Source: CAVQGM01 sp963712065
GTDB taxonomy: Bacteria; Actinomycetota; Acidimicrobiia; Acidimicrobiales; Acidimicrobilacustridaceae
Reading direction: 5' to 3'
Length of the DNA: 64,000 bases
NCBI GenBank assembly: GCA_963712065.1
Contig: CAVQGM010000002.1
Span: 1,948,219-2,012,218, forward strand
In this document: piece after piece, positions 17,844 through 26,721 of the stretch
How the letters are laid out: every line of letters begins with the position of its first letter
Position numbering within the stretch: position 1 is the stretch's first letter
Position numbers and translations under genes: made by a program
The notes under the pieces: model-generated
What the model was told of the DNA's origin: nothing
What the model saw: only the letters and a program-made list of their open reading frames with translations
Database searches by the model: none

Positions 17844-19259
17844 TCAGCTCGGCCCGCCGCGGGTGGTGCAGCCCCGACGAAGGGCCTCGAACCCCTCCTC
17901 CACGTAGCCCACGAGGTCGTGGAGGTCGGGGACGGCGTCCCAGTCGGCGTGGAACCCCCAGAACAGGTCCGTGTCGTAGCTCATGAGGGCGATCCCGAGG
18001 GCCTGGTGGGCCAGGATCGGGACCACCGGATAGGTCTCGAGCTGGCGGCAGCCGAGCAGGTAGACGGGGACCCTCGGCCCGGGGACGTTGGTCATGATCA
18101 GGTTGGCCACCGAGCTGCGCGAGGCCAGCCGGAACAGCGGGCCGATCAGCTGGGCGGGCAACAGCTCGACGGCCTGGTTGACGAGGTCGCCGGCGCCCGA
18201 CTGGCCCGACGCCTTCAGCTCACGGGTGACGTCGACGACGGCCAGCAGCCGGCGCCACGGGTCGGCCTCGGCCAGCGGGAGGTGGGCGATCACCTCCGAC
18301 ACCCGGTTGCCCACCGCCTTCGCCTCACCGTCGCCCCGCACGTTCACGGGCACGACCGCCCGGAAGTCGAGGGCGTCCACGTCGACGTCGCGCCGCAACA
18401 GGAAGTCTCGGAGCGCCCCGGTGGCGACCGAGAGGGCCACGTCGTTGACGGTGCCGCCGGCCTGCTTGCCGATGCCGCGGACCTCGTCGAAGGGCAGCCT
18501 GGTCCAGTCGAACCGCCGGTGGGGACCGACCTCGACGTTGAGCGGCGTCGGCGACCCCTGCCTGGTGGCATTGCCGAGCAGCCCGCCCAGCCCCGCCCGA
18601 CTGGCCGATGCCGCGCCCCGGGCACTGCCGCTCCCCGACCGCGAGGCGCGCAGCAACCGCACCGGTGCGGTGAGGCGATGGCGGGCCTCGTCGACGACGA
18701 GCTGCGGGGCGCCGGGCACCGGCCGCGGCTCCCACGGCTGCGGGTCCGGCGGCTCGTAGTCGGGCCGGGTGCCGACGAGCATCGAGGCGATCACCAGCCC
18801 CGACAGGCCGTCGGCGATGGAGTGGTGGATCTTGGAGATCACCGCGAACCGGTCGCCCTCGAGGTTGTCGACGAACCAGAACTCCCAGAGGGGCTTGGCC
18901 CGGTCGAACTCCTGGGACAGGATGCGCCCGGCCAACCGCTTCAGCTGCCGGACGTCACCCGGCGGCGGGAGCGCGGTGTGGCGGACGTGGAACCGCAGGT
19001 TGAACCGGTCGTCGTCCACCCACCCGGGCTGGGAGAACGCCGGCACCCAGGCCAGTCGCTGCCGGAGCCGGGGGGCCTTGTGCAGCTGGGCCTCGGTGAA
19101 GGCCAGCACCCGCTCGAAGTCGATGGCCCCGGCGGCGTCGCGCAGCGGACCGGCTTCGTAGATCGACACCGACCCGATGTGCATGTGGGCCCGGCCGTCC
19201 TCCATGGCGAGGAAGCTCGTGTCCATGGCGGACAACCGCTCGAAGTGCGCATCGGGCAT
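17844..19259 (-). CDS. Wax ester synthase/diacylglycerol acyltransferase (WS/DGAT)
   Basis: 471 aa from ATG at 19259, with a GGGAGGGGG ribosome-binding site. The catalytic HHxxxDG is HHSIADG (near residue 139); SAMDTSFLAMED at the N-terminus and 'TNVPGPRVPVYLLGCR' near the C-terminus complete the family pattern. Length is normal for the family. It is only about 37% alike by eye to the 15376-16854 copy, so this is an old pair rather than a recent duplication. It lies downstream of an alpha/beta hydrolase gene on the same strand. Confidence 0.93.
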   Translation of the reverse strand: MPDAHFERLSAMDTSFLAMEDGRAHMHIGSVSIYEAGPLRDAAGAIDFERVLAFTEAQLHKAPRLRQRLAWVPAFSQPGWVDDDRFNLRFHVRHTALPPPGDVRQLKRLAGRILSQEFDRAKPLWEFWFVDNLEGDRFAVISKIHHSIADGLSGLVIASMLVGTRPDYEPPDPQPWEPRPVPGAPQLVVDEARHRLTAPVRLLRASRSGSGSARGAASASRAGLGGLLGNATRQGSPTPLNVEVGPHRRFDWTRLPFDEVRGIGKQAGGTVNDVALSVATGALRDFLLRRDVDVDALDFRAVVPVNVRGDGEAKAVGNRVSEVIAHLPLAEADPWRRLLAVVDVTRELKASGQSGAGDLVNQAVELLPAQLIGPLFRLASRSSVANLIMTNVPGPRVPVYLLGCRQLETYPVVPILAHQALGIALMSYDTDLFWGFHADWDAVPDLHDLVGYVEEGFEALRRGCTTRGGPS

Positions 19260-19333
19260 CAGGACCCCCTCCCGGCGCGTCGACGCTACCGTCGGGCAGG
19301 CAGCTCGGGTCGTCCCGCGTCGGGACCCGAGCG

Positions 19334-20254
19334 TCAGGTGGCCGGTCCGTTGTGGGCGACCAGCAGCCCGCGGTAGTCGGCGGGCTGGGCCACGACCGGC
19401 TCGGTCGTGGCCATGAAGTCGCGCAGCACGTCGGCGAAGCGATCGGGGTCCTCGACGTGGGGGAAGTGGCCGCACCCCTCGAACACCTCGAGCCGGCTGC
19501 CCTCGATGAGCTCGTGGGCACGACGGGCGTGCTCGACGGGGATGATCGGGTCCTCGTCGCCCCAGACGATGAGGGTGGGGAGGCCGGCGGCGAGGTAGAG
19601 GCGATCGGTGGCGCTCACCGTCTGGCCGCCGGGGTCGATGACCGCCCGCAGCGTCCGCACGAACGCCTGCCGGCTCTCGGGCATGGTCAACGAGGTGTAC
19701 GACCGCCACATCTGGGCGACGTGGGGCGCCCGGAGGCCGCGGTCGTGGAGGAAGCGGCTGACGGCGTTGCCCTGCTCGCGCACGAAGCCGGGGAACAGCA
19801 CCGGCATGACGTAGTCGGCGCCGGGGAGGGTGAGGGCCCGCAGGATCCAGCTCACCTCGCGGCCCAGGCCGCCGCTGCCCACGAGCACGAGCCGTTCGGC
19901 CAGCTCGGGGTGCTGGTAGGCGAGCTGCATGGCGACGCCACCACCGAGCGACTGGCCGACGATGGTGGCCCGCTCGATGCCGAGCACGCCCAGCAGGTCG
20001 CGCATCCCGCTGGCGTACGCACCGAGCGAGTAGTCGCCCATCGGCTTGGCCGACTCGCCGTGGCCGAGCAGGTCGGGCGCGACCACGGTGTAGTCCGGCG
20101 CCAGCCGGGCCATGACGTCGAGCCATGTGTCGGATCGACCGGCCATGCCGTGGATCAACAGGATGACCGGGCCCTCCCCACCCATCCGATAGCGGATGTC
20201 GTGGCCGTGGATGGTGGCGTGACGACGGCTGAATGTCCCCGCGGGGGTTCCCAT
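19334..20254 (-). CDS. Alpha/beta hydrolase
   Basis: 306 aa from the second ATG at 20254. The oxyanion region LLIHGMAG, nucleophile elbow GQSLGG, acid in WGDEDPIIP and His in CGHFPHVEDP form a complete triad. It resembles lipases and 2-hydroxymuconate semialdehyde hydrolases. The position 74 bp upstream of a WS/DGAT gene on the same strand suggests a lipid ester substrate, by inference. Confidence 0.9.
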   Translation of the reverse strand: MGTPAGTFSRRHATIHGHDIRYRMGGEGPVILLIHGMAGRSDTWLDVMARLAPDYTVVAPDLLGHGESAKPMGDYSLGAYASGMRDLLGVLGIERATIVGQSLGGGVAMQLAYQHPELAERLVLVGSGGLGREVSWILRALTLPGADYVMPVLFPGFVREQGNAVSRFLHDRGLRAPHVAQMWRSYTSLTMPESRQAFVRTLRAVIDPGGQTVSATDRLYLAAGLPTLIVWGDEDPIIPVEHARRAHELIEGSRLEVFEGCGHFPHVEDPDRFADVLRDFMATTEPVVAQPADYRGLLVAHNGPAT

Positions 20255-20338
20255 GCTCGAACCGTATCGACGGGCGATGGCCACCGGAAGGGCCGATCGG
20301 CACCGTCGACGACCCTTTCGCCCGACGGCCGCGGGCGC

Positions 20339-21538
20339 CTATTCGTGGTCGCCGACGGTGGGGCGGGCGTCGTGGGTGCCCGGACCGAGGTCGTCGATCG
20401 CCGTGGTGGTGCGAGCGTACGAGTCGGGGTGCGTGTCGGGGTCCGCCACCTCGATCACGTAGGAGGGCCTGCTCACGAAGGTGGGCGTGTAACGGAGCTC
20501 GGTCACGCGGAACCCCGAGCCGGTCTCGGTGACCGTGGCGTGGATGATCACCCCGTCCTGGGTGGCGGCGCGCAGGCCGCCGGCCGCCGACTGGTTCGAG
20601 ATGAAGTTGCCCATGCCGTACACGACGTACTCGTCGCCGATCCGCTCGATCGGCTGGACCACGTGCACGTGCGAGCCGAGGATCAGGTCGATGTCGGGCG
20701 AGCCGAGCAGGGCGCGGGCCTGCTCGGACTGGGTCGGGGTCGGCGCCGTCTGGTACTCGGCGCCCCACTGGAGGCTGACCACCACGAACTCGGCTCCCCG
20801 GGCCGTGAGCGCGGCGGCGTCGGCGAGCACGCGGTCGACGTCGATCACGTTGACCAGCCACGGCGCGCCGGCCGGGACGGGGATGCCGTTGGTGCCGTAG
20901 GTGTAGGCGAGGTGGCCCATCCGCACCCCGGCGATCTCGGTGATGGGCGGGTTGGCCGCCTCCTCCGCGGAGCGGGCGCTTCCGGTGTGGACGATGCCGG
21001 CGGCGTCGAGCACGTCGAGGGTGGACGCGACACCTGAAGGGCCCTGGTCGAGGGTGTGGTTCGACGCGGTGTCACAGGCGTCGTAGCCCACCTCGGCCAG
21101 ATCGCCGGCGATCTCGGTGGCGGCGTTGAACAGCGGGTACCCGGAGAGGTCGGTGCCGTCGGGCGAGATCGGGGTCTCCATGTGGCAGATCGCCCAGTCG
21201 GCGCCGGCCAGCTCGTCTCGCACCTCGGCGAACATCGGCGCGAAGTCGCGGGTGGTCCCGCCGACGAGCGCGGCCCGCATGACCGGCGTGTGCAACAGGA
21301 CGTCGCCGGTGGCGGCCAGGGTGAAGGACCGGGACGGCGGCGGCTCGGGGGTGGGGGTGACCGGGTCGGCCGGTGCGGCCGGGGGCACCGGTGCGGCCGA
21401 TGGCGGCGGGGACGTCGCGGTCTGGTCGACGGCCACGAGGCGATCGCCGCCGTCGAGCCAGCGGCGGCCGAGCCCGACCGCGGCGGCCAGCAGCACGGCG
21501 ACCACGACGAGCGCCACGAGGAACCGGCGTCGCGCCAT
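20339..21538 (-). CDS. CapA/PgsA-type metallophosphoesterase family protein
   Basis: 399 aa from ATG at 21538. One N-terminal membrane segment (residues 5-24) precedes a Pro-rich linker. The CapA fold then runs from 'TLAATGDVLLH' through 'HMETPIS', 'TASNHTLDQG', 'SLQWGAEYQ' and 'GSHVHVVQP', which supply the metal ligands. CapA proteins take part in poly-gamma-glutamate or capsule export, and others are extracytoplasmic phosphatases of unknown substrate. No capBC genes are nearby, so a capsule role is not supported. Confidence 0.9.
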   Translation of the reverse strand: MARRRFLVALVVVAVLLAAAVGLGRRWLDGGDRLVAVDQTATSPPPSAAPVPPAAPADPVTPTPEPPPSRSFTLAATGDVLLHTPVMRAALVGGTTRDFAPMFAEVRDELAGADWAICHMETPISPDGTDLSGYPLFNAATEIAGDLAEVGYDACDTASNHTLDQGPSGVASTLDVLDAAGIVHTGSARSAEEAANPPITEIAGVRMGHLAYTYGTNGIPVPAGAPWLVNVIDVDRVLADAAALTARGAEFVVVSLQWGAEYQTAPTPTQSEQARALLGSPDIDLILGSHVHVVQPIERIGDEYVVYGMGNFISNQSAAGGLRAATQDGVIIHATVTETGSGFRVTELRYTPTFVSRPSYVIEVADPDTHPDSYARTTTAIDDLGPGTHDARPTVGDHE

Positions 21539-21628
21539 CGGTGGAGCGTAGAGCGCCGACGCAGGCCAACCGCGACACCGCGGGCGGCCCTCGTCGTCCA
21601 CCCGGAGCGAGCCGGGACCGTTGCACCC

Positions 21629-21634
21629 TACGCT
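21629..21634 (+). promoter_or_regulatory. -10 box of leaderless promoter
   Basis: TACGCT, 7 nt before the GTG at 21642. It supports GTG 21642 over the more upstream TTG at 21621 as the start. Confidence 0.5.
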
Positions 21635-21641
21635 CCCCGTC

Positions 21642-22721
21642 GTGGACGACTCGGAGGCGGTCTCGCGACGACGAACCGCGCTCGTCACCGGGGCGTCGGG
21701 ATTCGTCGGCGTGAACCTCGTGCCGCGGCTGTGCGAGCTGGGCTGGGCCGTGCGCGCCTACGGTCCGACACCGTTCGAGGGGCCCGGGGGCGTCGGCGTG
21801 TCGTCCGTCATCGGCGACGTCCGTGATCGGCGCCGGCTCGACGAGGCCCTGGCCGACGTCGACGTCGTGTTCCACCTCGCCGCGGTCATCACGCTGCTCC
21901 GCGACGATCCGGAGGCGTGGGACGTCAACACGAAAGGGCCCGCGATCGTGGCCCGCGCCGCGCTCGATCACGGCGTCGCCCGACTGGTGCACGTCTCGTC
22001 GGTGCACACGTTCGACCTGGCCCGCGCCCGACCCCGCCTGCGGGAGGACTCGCCGCGACCCGGTCCTGGCCGACCGCTGTACGACCGCAGCAAGGCCGCC
22101 GGCGAGGCGGCGGTGCGAGCGGTGGTGGCCGAGGGGCTGGACGCGGTGATCGTCAACCCGACGGCCATCATCGGCCCGATCGACCTGGGGCCGTCGCGCG
22201 CCAACGGCATCCTCCTCGCGGCGGCCAGAGGGCATCTCCCGGTGGCGGTCGCCGGCGGGTTCGACTGGGTCGACGTCCGTGACGTGGTCGACGGTTGCCT
22301 CGCCGCGCTCGATCGGGGGCGCACCGGCGAGGGCTACCTGCTGTCGGGCCACCAGGCGACGAGCGCGCAGATCGGGCGACTGGCGGCGGGCATGAACGGC
22401 CGAGTCGGCCCGCTGTTCGGTCTGCCGGGTTGGCTGGCGCGTTCGGTCGCGCCACTCGGGGAGCGGATCGGTCACCTCTGGGGGTCCGACGACTTCACCC
22501 CGGCGTCCATCGGCACCCTGCTCGACGATCCCCTCGTCGACCGCACCAAAGCCGTCCGCGAGCTCGGCTACGAACCACGGGCCCTGGAGGACACGGTGCG
22601 CGACCTGGTCCGCTGGTTCCGCGCCGAAGGCACCCTGGGGCCGAGCCCGGGCTTCGGTCGGCGACGACCGCGCTCGCGCCGCCGGTGGTCGTCGAGGGAG
22701 TCCCCACCCGCGTGGGAGTAG
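21642..22721 (+). CDS. NAD-dependent epimerase/dehydratase (extended SDR)
   Basis: 359 aa from GTG at 21642. The glycine motif is GASGFVG, then 'VFHLAAVITLL', 'VHVSSVHTF', and the catalytic YDRSK, followed by 'NPTAIIGPIDLGPS'. This arrangement is that of extended SDRs such as sugar epimerases and dihydroflavonol reductase-like proteins. The last 30 residues are Arg/Ser rich and probably disordered. The stop is 12 bp before the hydrolase-cyclase gene, though that gene seems to have its own -10. Confidence 0.88.
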   Translation: MDDSEAVSRRRTALVTGASGFVGVNLVPRLCELGWAVRAYGPTPFEGPGGVGVSSVIGDVRDRRRLDEALADVDVVFHLAAVITLLRDDPEAWDVNTKGPAIVARAALDHGVARLVHVSSVHTFDLARARPRLREDSPRPGPGRPLYDRSKAAGEAAVRAVVAEGLDAVIVNPTAIIGPIDLGPSRANGILLAAARGHLPVAVAGGFDWVDVRDVVDGCLAALDRGRTGEGYLLSGHQATSAQIGRLAAGMNGRVGPLFGLPGWLARSVAPLGERIGHLWGSDDFTPASIGTLLDDPLVDRTKAVRELGYEPRALEDTVRDLVRWFRAEGTLGPSPGFGRRRPRSRRRWSSRESPPAWE

Positions 22722-22724
22722 CGT
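22719..22724 (+). promoter_or_regulatory. Putative -10 box for the cyclase gene
   Basis: TAGCGT, 9 nt before the ATG at 22734. It overlaps the stop codon of the preceding gene. The spacing would leave at most 2-3 nt of leader. Confidence 0.4.
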
Positions 22725-22733
22725 CGGCATCGG

Positions 22734-24065
22734 ATGAAGCAGTGGGACGTTCGCTACGCGCCGAGCCGGGGCGGGATCGACATCGCCTATCAGGTCGTGG
22801 GCGATGGCGACGTCGACCTGGTCTACGTCTCGGGCTTCATCAGCCACCTCGACCTGGTGTGGGACCTGCCGCACATCGGTTGGCTCCAGCAGCTCGACGG
22901 CGTCGCCCGGGTCCTCATCTTCGACAAGCGCGGCACGGGCCTGTCGGATCGGTCGCTGGGCTTCGGCAGCGTCGAGGAGCGGGCCGACGACCTGCGGGCG
23001 GTCATGGACGCGGCCCGCTCGGAGCGCGCCCACCTGGTGGGGGTGTCCGAGGGTGGCCCGCTGTCCATCGTGGCCGCCGCGTCCATGCCCGAGCGGGTGC
23101 AGGGGCTCGTGCTCTACGGCACCGCGGCCCGGATCGGTCAGGCCGACGACTACCCGTTCGGCCTGCCGGCCGACGCCGCCGAGGGCTTCGTCGAGTTCGT
23201 CCGCGAGCGTTGGGGGACGGGCGAGGTGTTCGGGGCCTTCATGCACAACGCCAGTGACCCGGACGCCGCGCGGCGCCTCCTCGCCCGCTTCGAGCGCAAC
23301 GCGTGCACGCCGCAGATGGCGGCCGAGATCATGCGTCGGAACCTGGAGCTCGACGTCCGCCCGCTGCTCGGTTCGGTCCGTGCCCCGACGCTGGTGGTCC
23401 ACTGCGCCGGCGATCCGATCTTGCCGGCGGCGGGTGGCCGGTACCTGGCCGACCACATCCCCGGTGCTCGCTTCCTCGAGCTGCCGGGGGCGTTCCACGG
23501 CTCGTGGCGGTCGTCCGACGTCGCGCCGCTGCACGACGCGGTGGTCGACGAGCTGGCGCGCGGCGGAGCGCAGACCGCACGGGTCGACCGGGTGCTGGCG
23601 ACCGTGGTCTTCACCGACATCGTCTCGTCCACGGAGCTGGCCGGAACGGTCGGCGACGGGGCCTGGCACACGCTCCTCGACCAGCACGACCGCACCGTGC
23701 AGGGCGCCATCGAGCGCTTCGGCGGCCGACTGGTCAAGACGACCGGCGACGGCGTGCTCGCCACCCTCGACGGGCCGGGCCGCGGCATCGCGTGCGCGAA
23801 GGCGATGGGCGACGAGCTGCGAGCGCTCGGGTTGGGTGTGCGCGCCGGCGTGCACACGGGCGAGATCGAGCGACGCGGCGACGACGTCGCCGGCATGGGC
23901 GTGGTGATCGCCCGGCGGATCTGCGACCTGGCCCCTGACGGGCAGATCCTGGTCACGCGGACGGTGAAGGAGCTGGTGACCGGCTCCGGCACCGAGTTCC
24001 GCGATCAGGGCACGCAACGGCTCAAGGGCGTCCCCGACGAGTGGCAGCTCTACTCCGTGGCCTGA
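22734..24065 (+). CDS. Alpha/beta hydrolase-class III adenylate/guanylate cyclase fusion
   Basis: 443 aa. Residues 1-275 form an alpha/beta hydrolase with DKRGTGLSD and the nucleophile elbow GVSEGG (Ser105). Residues 285-443 are a class III cyclase: metal Asp in FTDI (Asp295), substrate Lys in VKTTGDG, and a DDVAG segment. The position that is normally Asn (often His in this fusion family) is Val391 in GMGVVIARR, so the catalytic site may be weak or dead. The M. tuberculosis relative is Rv1900c. The gene ends 61 bp before the hydrogenase operon. Confidence 0.9.
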   Translation: MKQWDVRYAPSRGGIDIAYQVVGDGDVDLVYVSGFISHLDLVWDLPHIGWLQQLDGVARVLIFDKRGTGLSDRSLGFGSVEERADDLRAVMDAARSERAHLVGVSEGGPLSIVAAASMPERVQGLVLYGTAARIGQADDYPFGLPADAAEGFVEFVRERWGTGEVFGAFMHNASDPDAARRLLARFERNACTPQMAAEIMRRNLELDVRPLLGSVRAPTLVVHCAGDPILPAAGGRYLADHIPGARFLELPGAFHGSWRSSDVAPLHDAVVDELARGGAQTARVDRVLATVVFTDIVSSTELAGTVGDGAWHTLLDQHDRTVQGAIERFGGRLVKTTGDGVLATLDGPGRGIACAKAMGDELRALGLGVRAGVHTGEIERRGDDVAGMGVVIARRICDLAPDGQILVTRTVKELVTGSGTEFRDQGTQRLKGVPDEWQLYSVA

Positions 24066-24114
24066 ACCCGCCCGCCTGTGACCTTCGCCCCTCCCTCTCG
24101 CGCTCCGGGGCCCG

Positions 24115-24120
24115 GATGCT
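24115..24120 (+). promoter_or_regulatory. Putative -10 box of the hydrogenase operon
   Basis: GATGCT, one mismatch from TATGCT, exactly 6 nt before the GTG at 24127. The intervening GGAGGT could alternatively act as a ribosome-binding site only if transcription began upstream, but it would be too close to the start. A leaderless start is therefore preferred. Confidence 0.4.
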
Positions 24121-24126
24121 GGAGGT

Positions 24127-25320
24127 GTGGCCGACACGGGTACCGCATCCGCTCGCATCCTCGACGAGCAGGGTGTGGAGCGGCTCCTCGGTGAGCTCCT
24201 CGCGTCCCATGATCGCGTCCTCGGCCCGGTGGTGCGCGACGGCACGGTCGTCTACGACCTGCTCGACGGGCCCCGGGACCTGGCCCGTGGGGTGGGCGCC
24301 GATCAGTCGCCGGGCCGGTACCGCCTGACCGACGACCCCGAGGGGGCCTGGTTCGCCTGGGCCGCACCCGCCCAGAGCCTCAAGCCGTGGGTCCTGCCGG
24401 CCCGTGAGCTCGTGGCCGCCGCCGCCCGCGACCCGGCGACCGACACCTGGTCGTTCGCCCCGCCCGATGGGGACGGCGACGGGGCGCTCCCGGGTCGGGC
24501 CGGGTCCCTCGCCGCGTTCGGCGTGCGGGCCTGCGACCTGGCCGGCCTCGAGGTGCTGGGGCGGGTCATGAGGAGCGGGGTGCCGGACCCGGGTCCGGCG
24601 AGCCGGCGCCCCACGACCGTGGTGGCGGTGGCGTGCACGACGGTGGCCGAGACGTGCCTGTGTGCCTCGCTCGGCACCGGGCCGGCACCGGAGGGGGCCG
24701 ACGTGGCCCTGACCGAGCTGGTCGAGGGCGGACGCCATCGGTTCGTGGCCGCCGCCGGCACCCATCGGGGGGCCGCCCTGCTCGAGGCGCTCGGCGCACC
24801 GGTGGCCGGCGACGTCGACGTGGCCGACGCCGCCGCCGCGGTCGGGCGGGCGGGCGCGGCGCAGGTCCGGGCGCTCGACGTGACCGGCCTCCCCGGCGCG
24901 CTGCGGGCGGCCGCGGCGAGCCCGGCGTGGGCGGCCGTCGCCACGCGATGCCTCACCTGTGGCTCGTGCACGTCGGTGTGCCCGACCTGCTGCTGCTCCA
25001 CGGTCGACGACGGCACCGATCCGGGCGGCACCCGGGCCGAGCGTTGGCAGGTGTGGGACTCGTGCTTCACGCTGGGCTTCAGCGAGCTGCACGGCGGCAG
25101 CGTCCGCAACTCGGCCGCGTCCCGGTACCGGCAGTGGCTCACCCACAAGCTCGACACGTGGTTCGACCAGTTCGGCGAGATCGGGTGCGTCGGCTGCGGT
25201 CGCTGCATCACCTGGTGCCCGGTGGGCATCGACCTCGTGGCCGAGGCGGCGGCGGCGCGCGCCGACCCCGGCGGCACCCCGGTCGCCCTGGGCCGGCGAG
25301 ATCAGGGAGGCCGGCGATGA
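24127..25320 (+). CDS. hyhB: Group 3b [NiFe] hydrogenase beta subunit (4Fe-4S electron-transfer protein)
   Basis: 397 aa. Two cysteine clusters are visible: CLTCGSC..VCPTCCC beginning at Cys275 and CVGCGRC..WCPVG near 354. Together these are the ferredoxin-like sites of the sulfhydrogenase/HyhB subunit, which passes electrons between the hydrogenase small subunit and the flavin subunit. The N-terminal 250 residues (FGVRACDLAGLEVLGRV, TTVAETCLC) match the beta-subunit domain. The stop overlaps the next start (ATGA). Confidence 0.9.
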   Translation: MADTGTASARILDEQGVERLLGELLASHDRVLGPVVRDGTVVYDLLDGPRDLARGVGADQSPGRYRLTDDPEGAWFAWAAPAQSLKPWVLPARELVAAAARDPATDTWSFAPPDGDGDGALPGRAGSLAAFGVRACDLAGLEVLGRVMRSGVPDPGPASRRPTTVVAVACTTVAETCLCASLGTGPAPEGADVALTELVEGGRHRFVAAAGTHRGAALLEALGAPVAGDVDVADAAAAVGRAGAAQVRALDVTGLPGALRAAAASPAWAAVATRCLTCGSCTSVCPTCCCSTVDDGTDPGGTRAERWQVWDSCFTLGFSELHGGSVRNSAASRYRQWLTHKLDTWFDQFGEIGCVGCGRCITWCPVGIDLVAEAAAARADPGGTPVALGRRDQGGRR

Positions 25321-25811
25321 TGCGCACCATCCGCGACCTGCTGGCCGGTCAGGCCGACCTCGCCGGGCTGCCCGACCACGACCTCGCGGTGATGGCCGAG
25401 TGCGGCCGGAACGTCGTGGTCCGGGCCGGCGACCTGCTCGGCGCCGAGGGCGAGCCCGCCGACGTCTGCTTCGTGCTGCGCGCCGGGCGGGTCGGCCTCG
25501 AGGTCCACGCCCCCGGGGCGGGCTCGGCGCTGCTCATGACCCTCGGCCCCGGCGAGCTGCTGGGCTGGTCGTGGTTGGTGCCGCCCCACCGGTGGACGGC
25601 CGACGCCCGGGCCCTGACCGACGTGCGTGCCGTGCAGCTCGACGGCGCCTGCCTGCGCCGGCACTGCGCCGACGACCCGGCGATGGGCTTCCGCCTCACG
25701 CAGCGGATGGCCGGCGTCCTCGCCGGGCGGCTGCACGCCACCCGGCTCCAGCTCCTCGACCTCTACGCGGATCGCCCGCTCGCCGGGAAGGACCATGGCC
25801 CCGCCGCCTGA
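25317..25811 (+). CDS. Cyclic nucleotide-binding domain protein
   Basis: 164 aa. Residues 12-125 form a cNMP-binding beta-roll: 'VVRAGDLLGAEGEPADVCFVLRAGRVGLEV' and 'GPGELLGWSWLVPPHRWTADARALTDVRAVQLDG'. Unlike Crp/Fnr proteins it has no C-terminal helix-turn-helix, only a short helix, so it is probably not a DNA-binding regulator. It is locked into the operon by 4-nt and 17-nt overlaps with its neighbours. A role as a ligand-sensing subunit or modulator of the hydrogenase is inferred. Confidence 0.85.
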   Translation: MMRTIRDLLAGQADLAGLPDHDLAVMAECGRNVVVRAGDLLGAEGEPADVCFVLRAGRVGLEVHAPGAGSALLMTLGPGELLGWSWLVPPHRWTADARALTDVRAVQLDGACLRRHCADDPAMGFRLTQRMAGVLAGRLHATRLQLLDLYADRPLAGKDHGPAA

Positions 25812-26721
25812 CGACCTCGTCGCGCCGATGGCCCCGTGGCCGGCGGCGTCGCCGATGGCGCCGTGGCCGGCGGCGTCGCCGATGGCCCCGTGGCCGGCGA
25901 CCGTGGTCGACCGGCGGGTCGAGACCGCAGACACCGTCACCGTCACCTTGGCGGTGCCCGATCGCGACCTGGCCGGGGCGTGCGAGCCCGGTCAGTTCTG
26001 CATGTTGTGGGTGCCCGGGGTCGGCGAGTCGGCGATCTCGCTGAGCGGGATCGGGGCGGACGGCACCGTCGACCACACCGTGAAGCGGGTCGGCGCGGTC
26101 ACCGCCGCCCTGTGCGAGGCGCGCATCGGCGACGTGGTGGGGCTGCGGGGCCCGTTCGGGTGGGGCTGGGACCTGACGACGCCCGGCCTCGACGACCGGG
26201 TGGTGGTGGCCGGCGGGATCGGGCTGGCGCCGCTGCGGTCGCTGATCCGGCACCTGCTCGGCGGGGCCGCTGCGGCCCGCCGGCTCGCGGTGCTGGTGGG
26301 GTTCCGGTCACCGTCCGACGTGCTCTTCGCCGCCGAGCTGGACGACTGGCGCCGGCAGGGCGCCGACGTGCAGGTCACCGTCGACCGGGCCGACCAGGTT
26401 GGGGCCGACCAGGTTGGGGACGACCGGGTCTGGGACGGCGAGGTCGGCGTGGTCACCCGGCTCCTCGGCCGGATCGGGATCGATCCGACCACGGTGGCGG
26501 CGGCCGTGTGCGGCCCCGAGGTGATGATGCGGTCGACGGCCCGCGAGCTCGCCGAACGGGGCGTGGCGCCGTCGCACATCCAGGTCTCGCTCGAGCGCAA
26601 CATGCGCTGCGGCGTCGGCCACTGCGGCCACTGCCAGCTCGGACCGCTCCTGGTCTGCCGGCAGGGCCCGGTCCGCCGGTGGTCCGACGTCGAGGGGCTG
26701 CTGGAGGTGCGGGAGCTGTGA
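25795..26721 (+). CDS. hyhG: Group 3b [NiFe] hydrogenase gamma subunit (FAD/NAD(P)H-binding diaphorase)
   Basis: 308 aa from ATG at 25795. Ferredoxin-NADP reductase fold: the FAD part is 'EPGQFCMLWVPGVGESAISLS' and the NAD(P) part 'VVVAGGIGLAPLRSLI'. A C-terminal 2Fe-2S site is CGVGHCGHCQLGPLLVC (C-x4-C-x2-C-x8-C). The subunit transfers electrons between NAD(P)H and HyhB. The N-terminus carries 2.7 copies of the 9-residue unit MAPWPAASP, which is unusual, and a second duplication, ADQVG twice, lies near residues 199-208. Confidence 0.92.
   Translation: MAPPPDDLVAPMAPWPAASPMAPWPAASPMAPWPATVVDRRVETADTVTVTLAVPDRDLAGACEPGQFCMLWVPGVGESAISLSGIGADGTVDHTVKRVGAVTAALCEARIGDVVGLRGPFGWGWDLTTPGLDDRVVVAGGIGLAPLRSLIRHLLGGAAAARRLAVLVGFRSPSDVLFAAELDDWRRQGADVQVTVDRADQVGADQVGDDRVWDGEVGVVTRLLGRIGIDPTTVAAAVCGPEVMMRSTARELAERGVAPSHIQVSLERNMRCGVGHCGHCQLGPLLVCRQGPVRRWSDVEGLLEVREL
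25828..25899 (+). repeat. 27-nt in-frame tandem repeat (2.7 copies) in hyhG
   Basis: Units 25828-25854 and 25855-25881, then an 18-nt partial copy to 25899, encode MAPWPAASP repeated. The copies differ at one or two bases, so the expansion is recent. Confidence 0.85.
26388..26417 (+). repeat. 15-nt in-frame tandem repeat (2 copies) in hyhG
   Basis: GGCCGACCAGGTTGG at 26388-26402 and again at 26403-26417, identical, encoding ADQVG twice. Confidence 0.85.

Noticed and set aside
21072..24245. 1057-codon minus-strand open frame
   Set aside because: It runs antisense through CapA, epimerase and cyclase genes and has no domain. Its composition is typical of a shadow frame.
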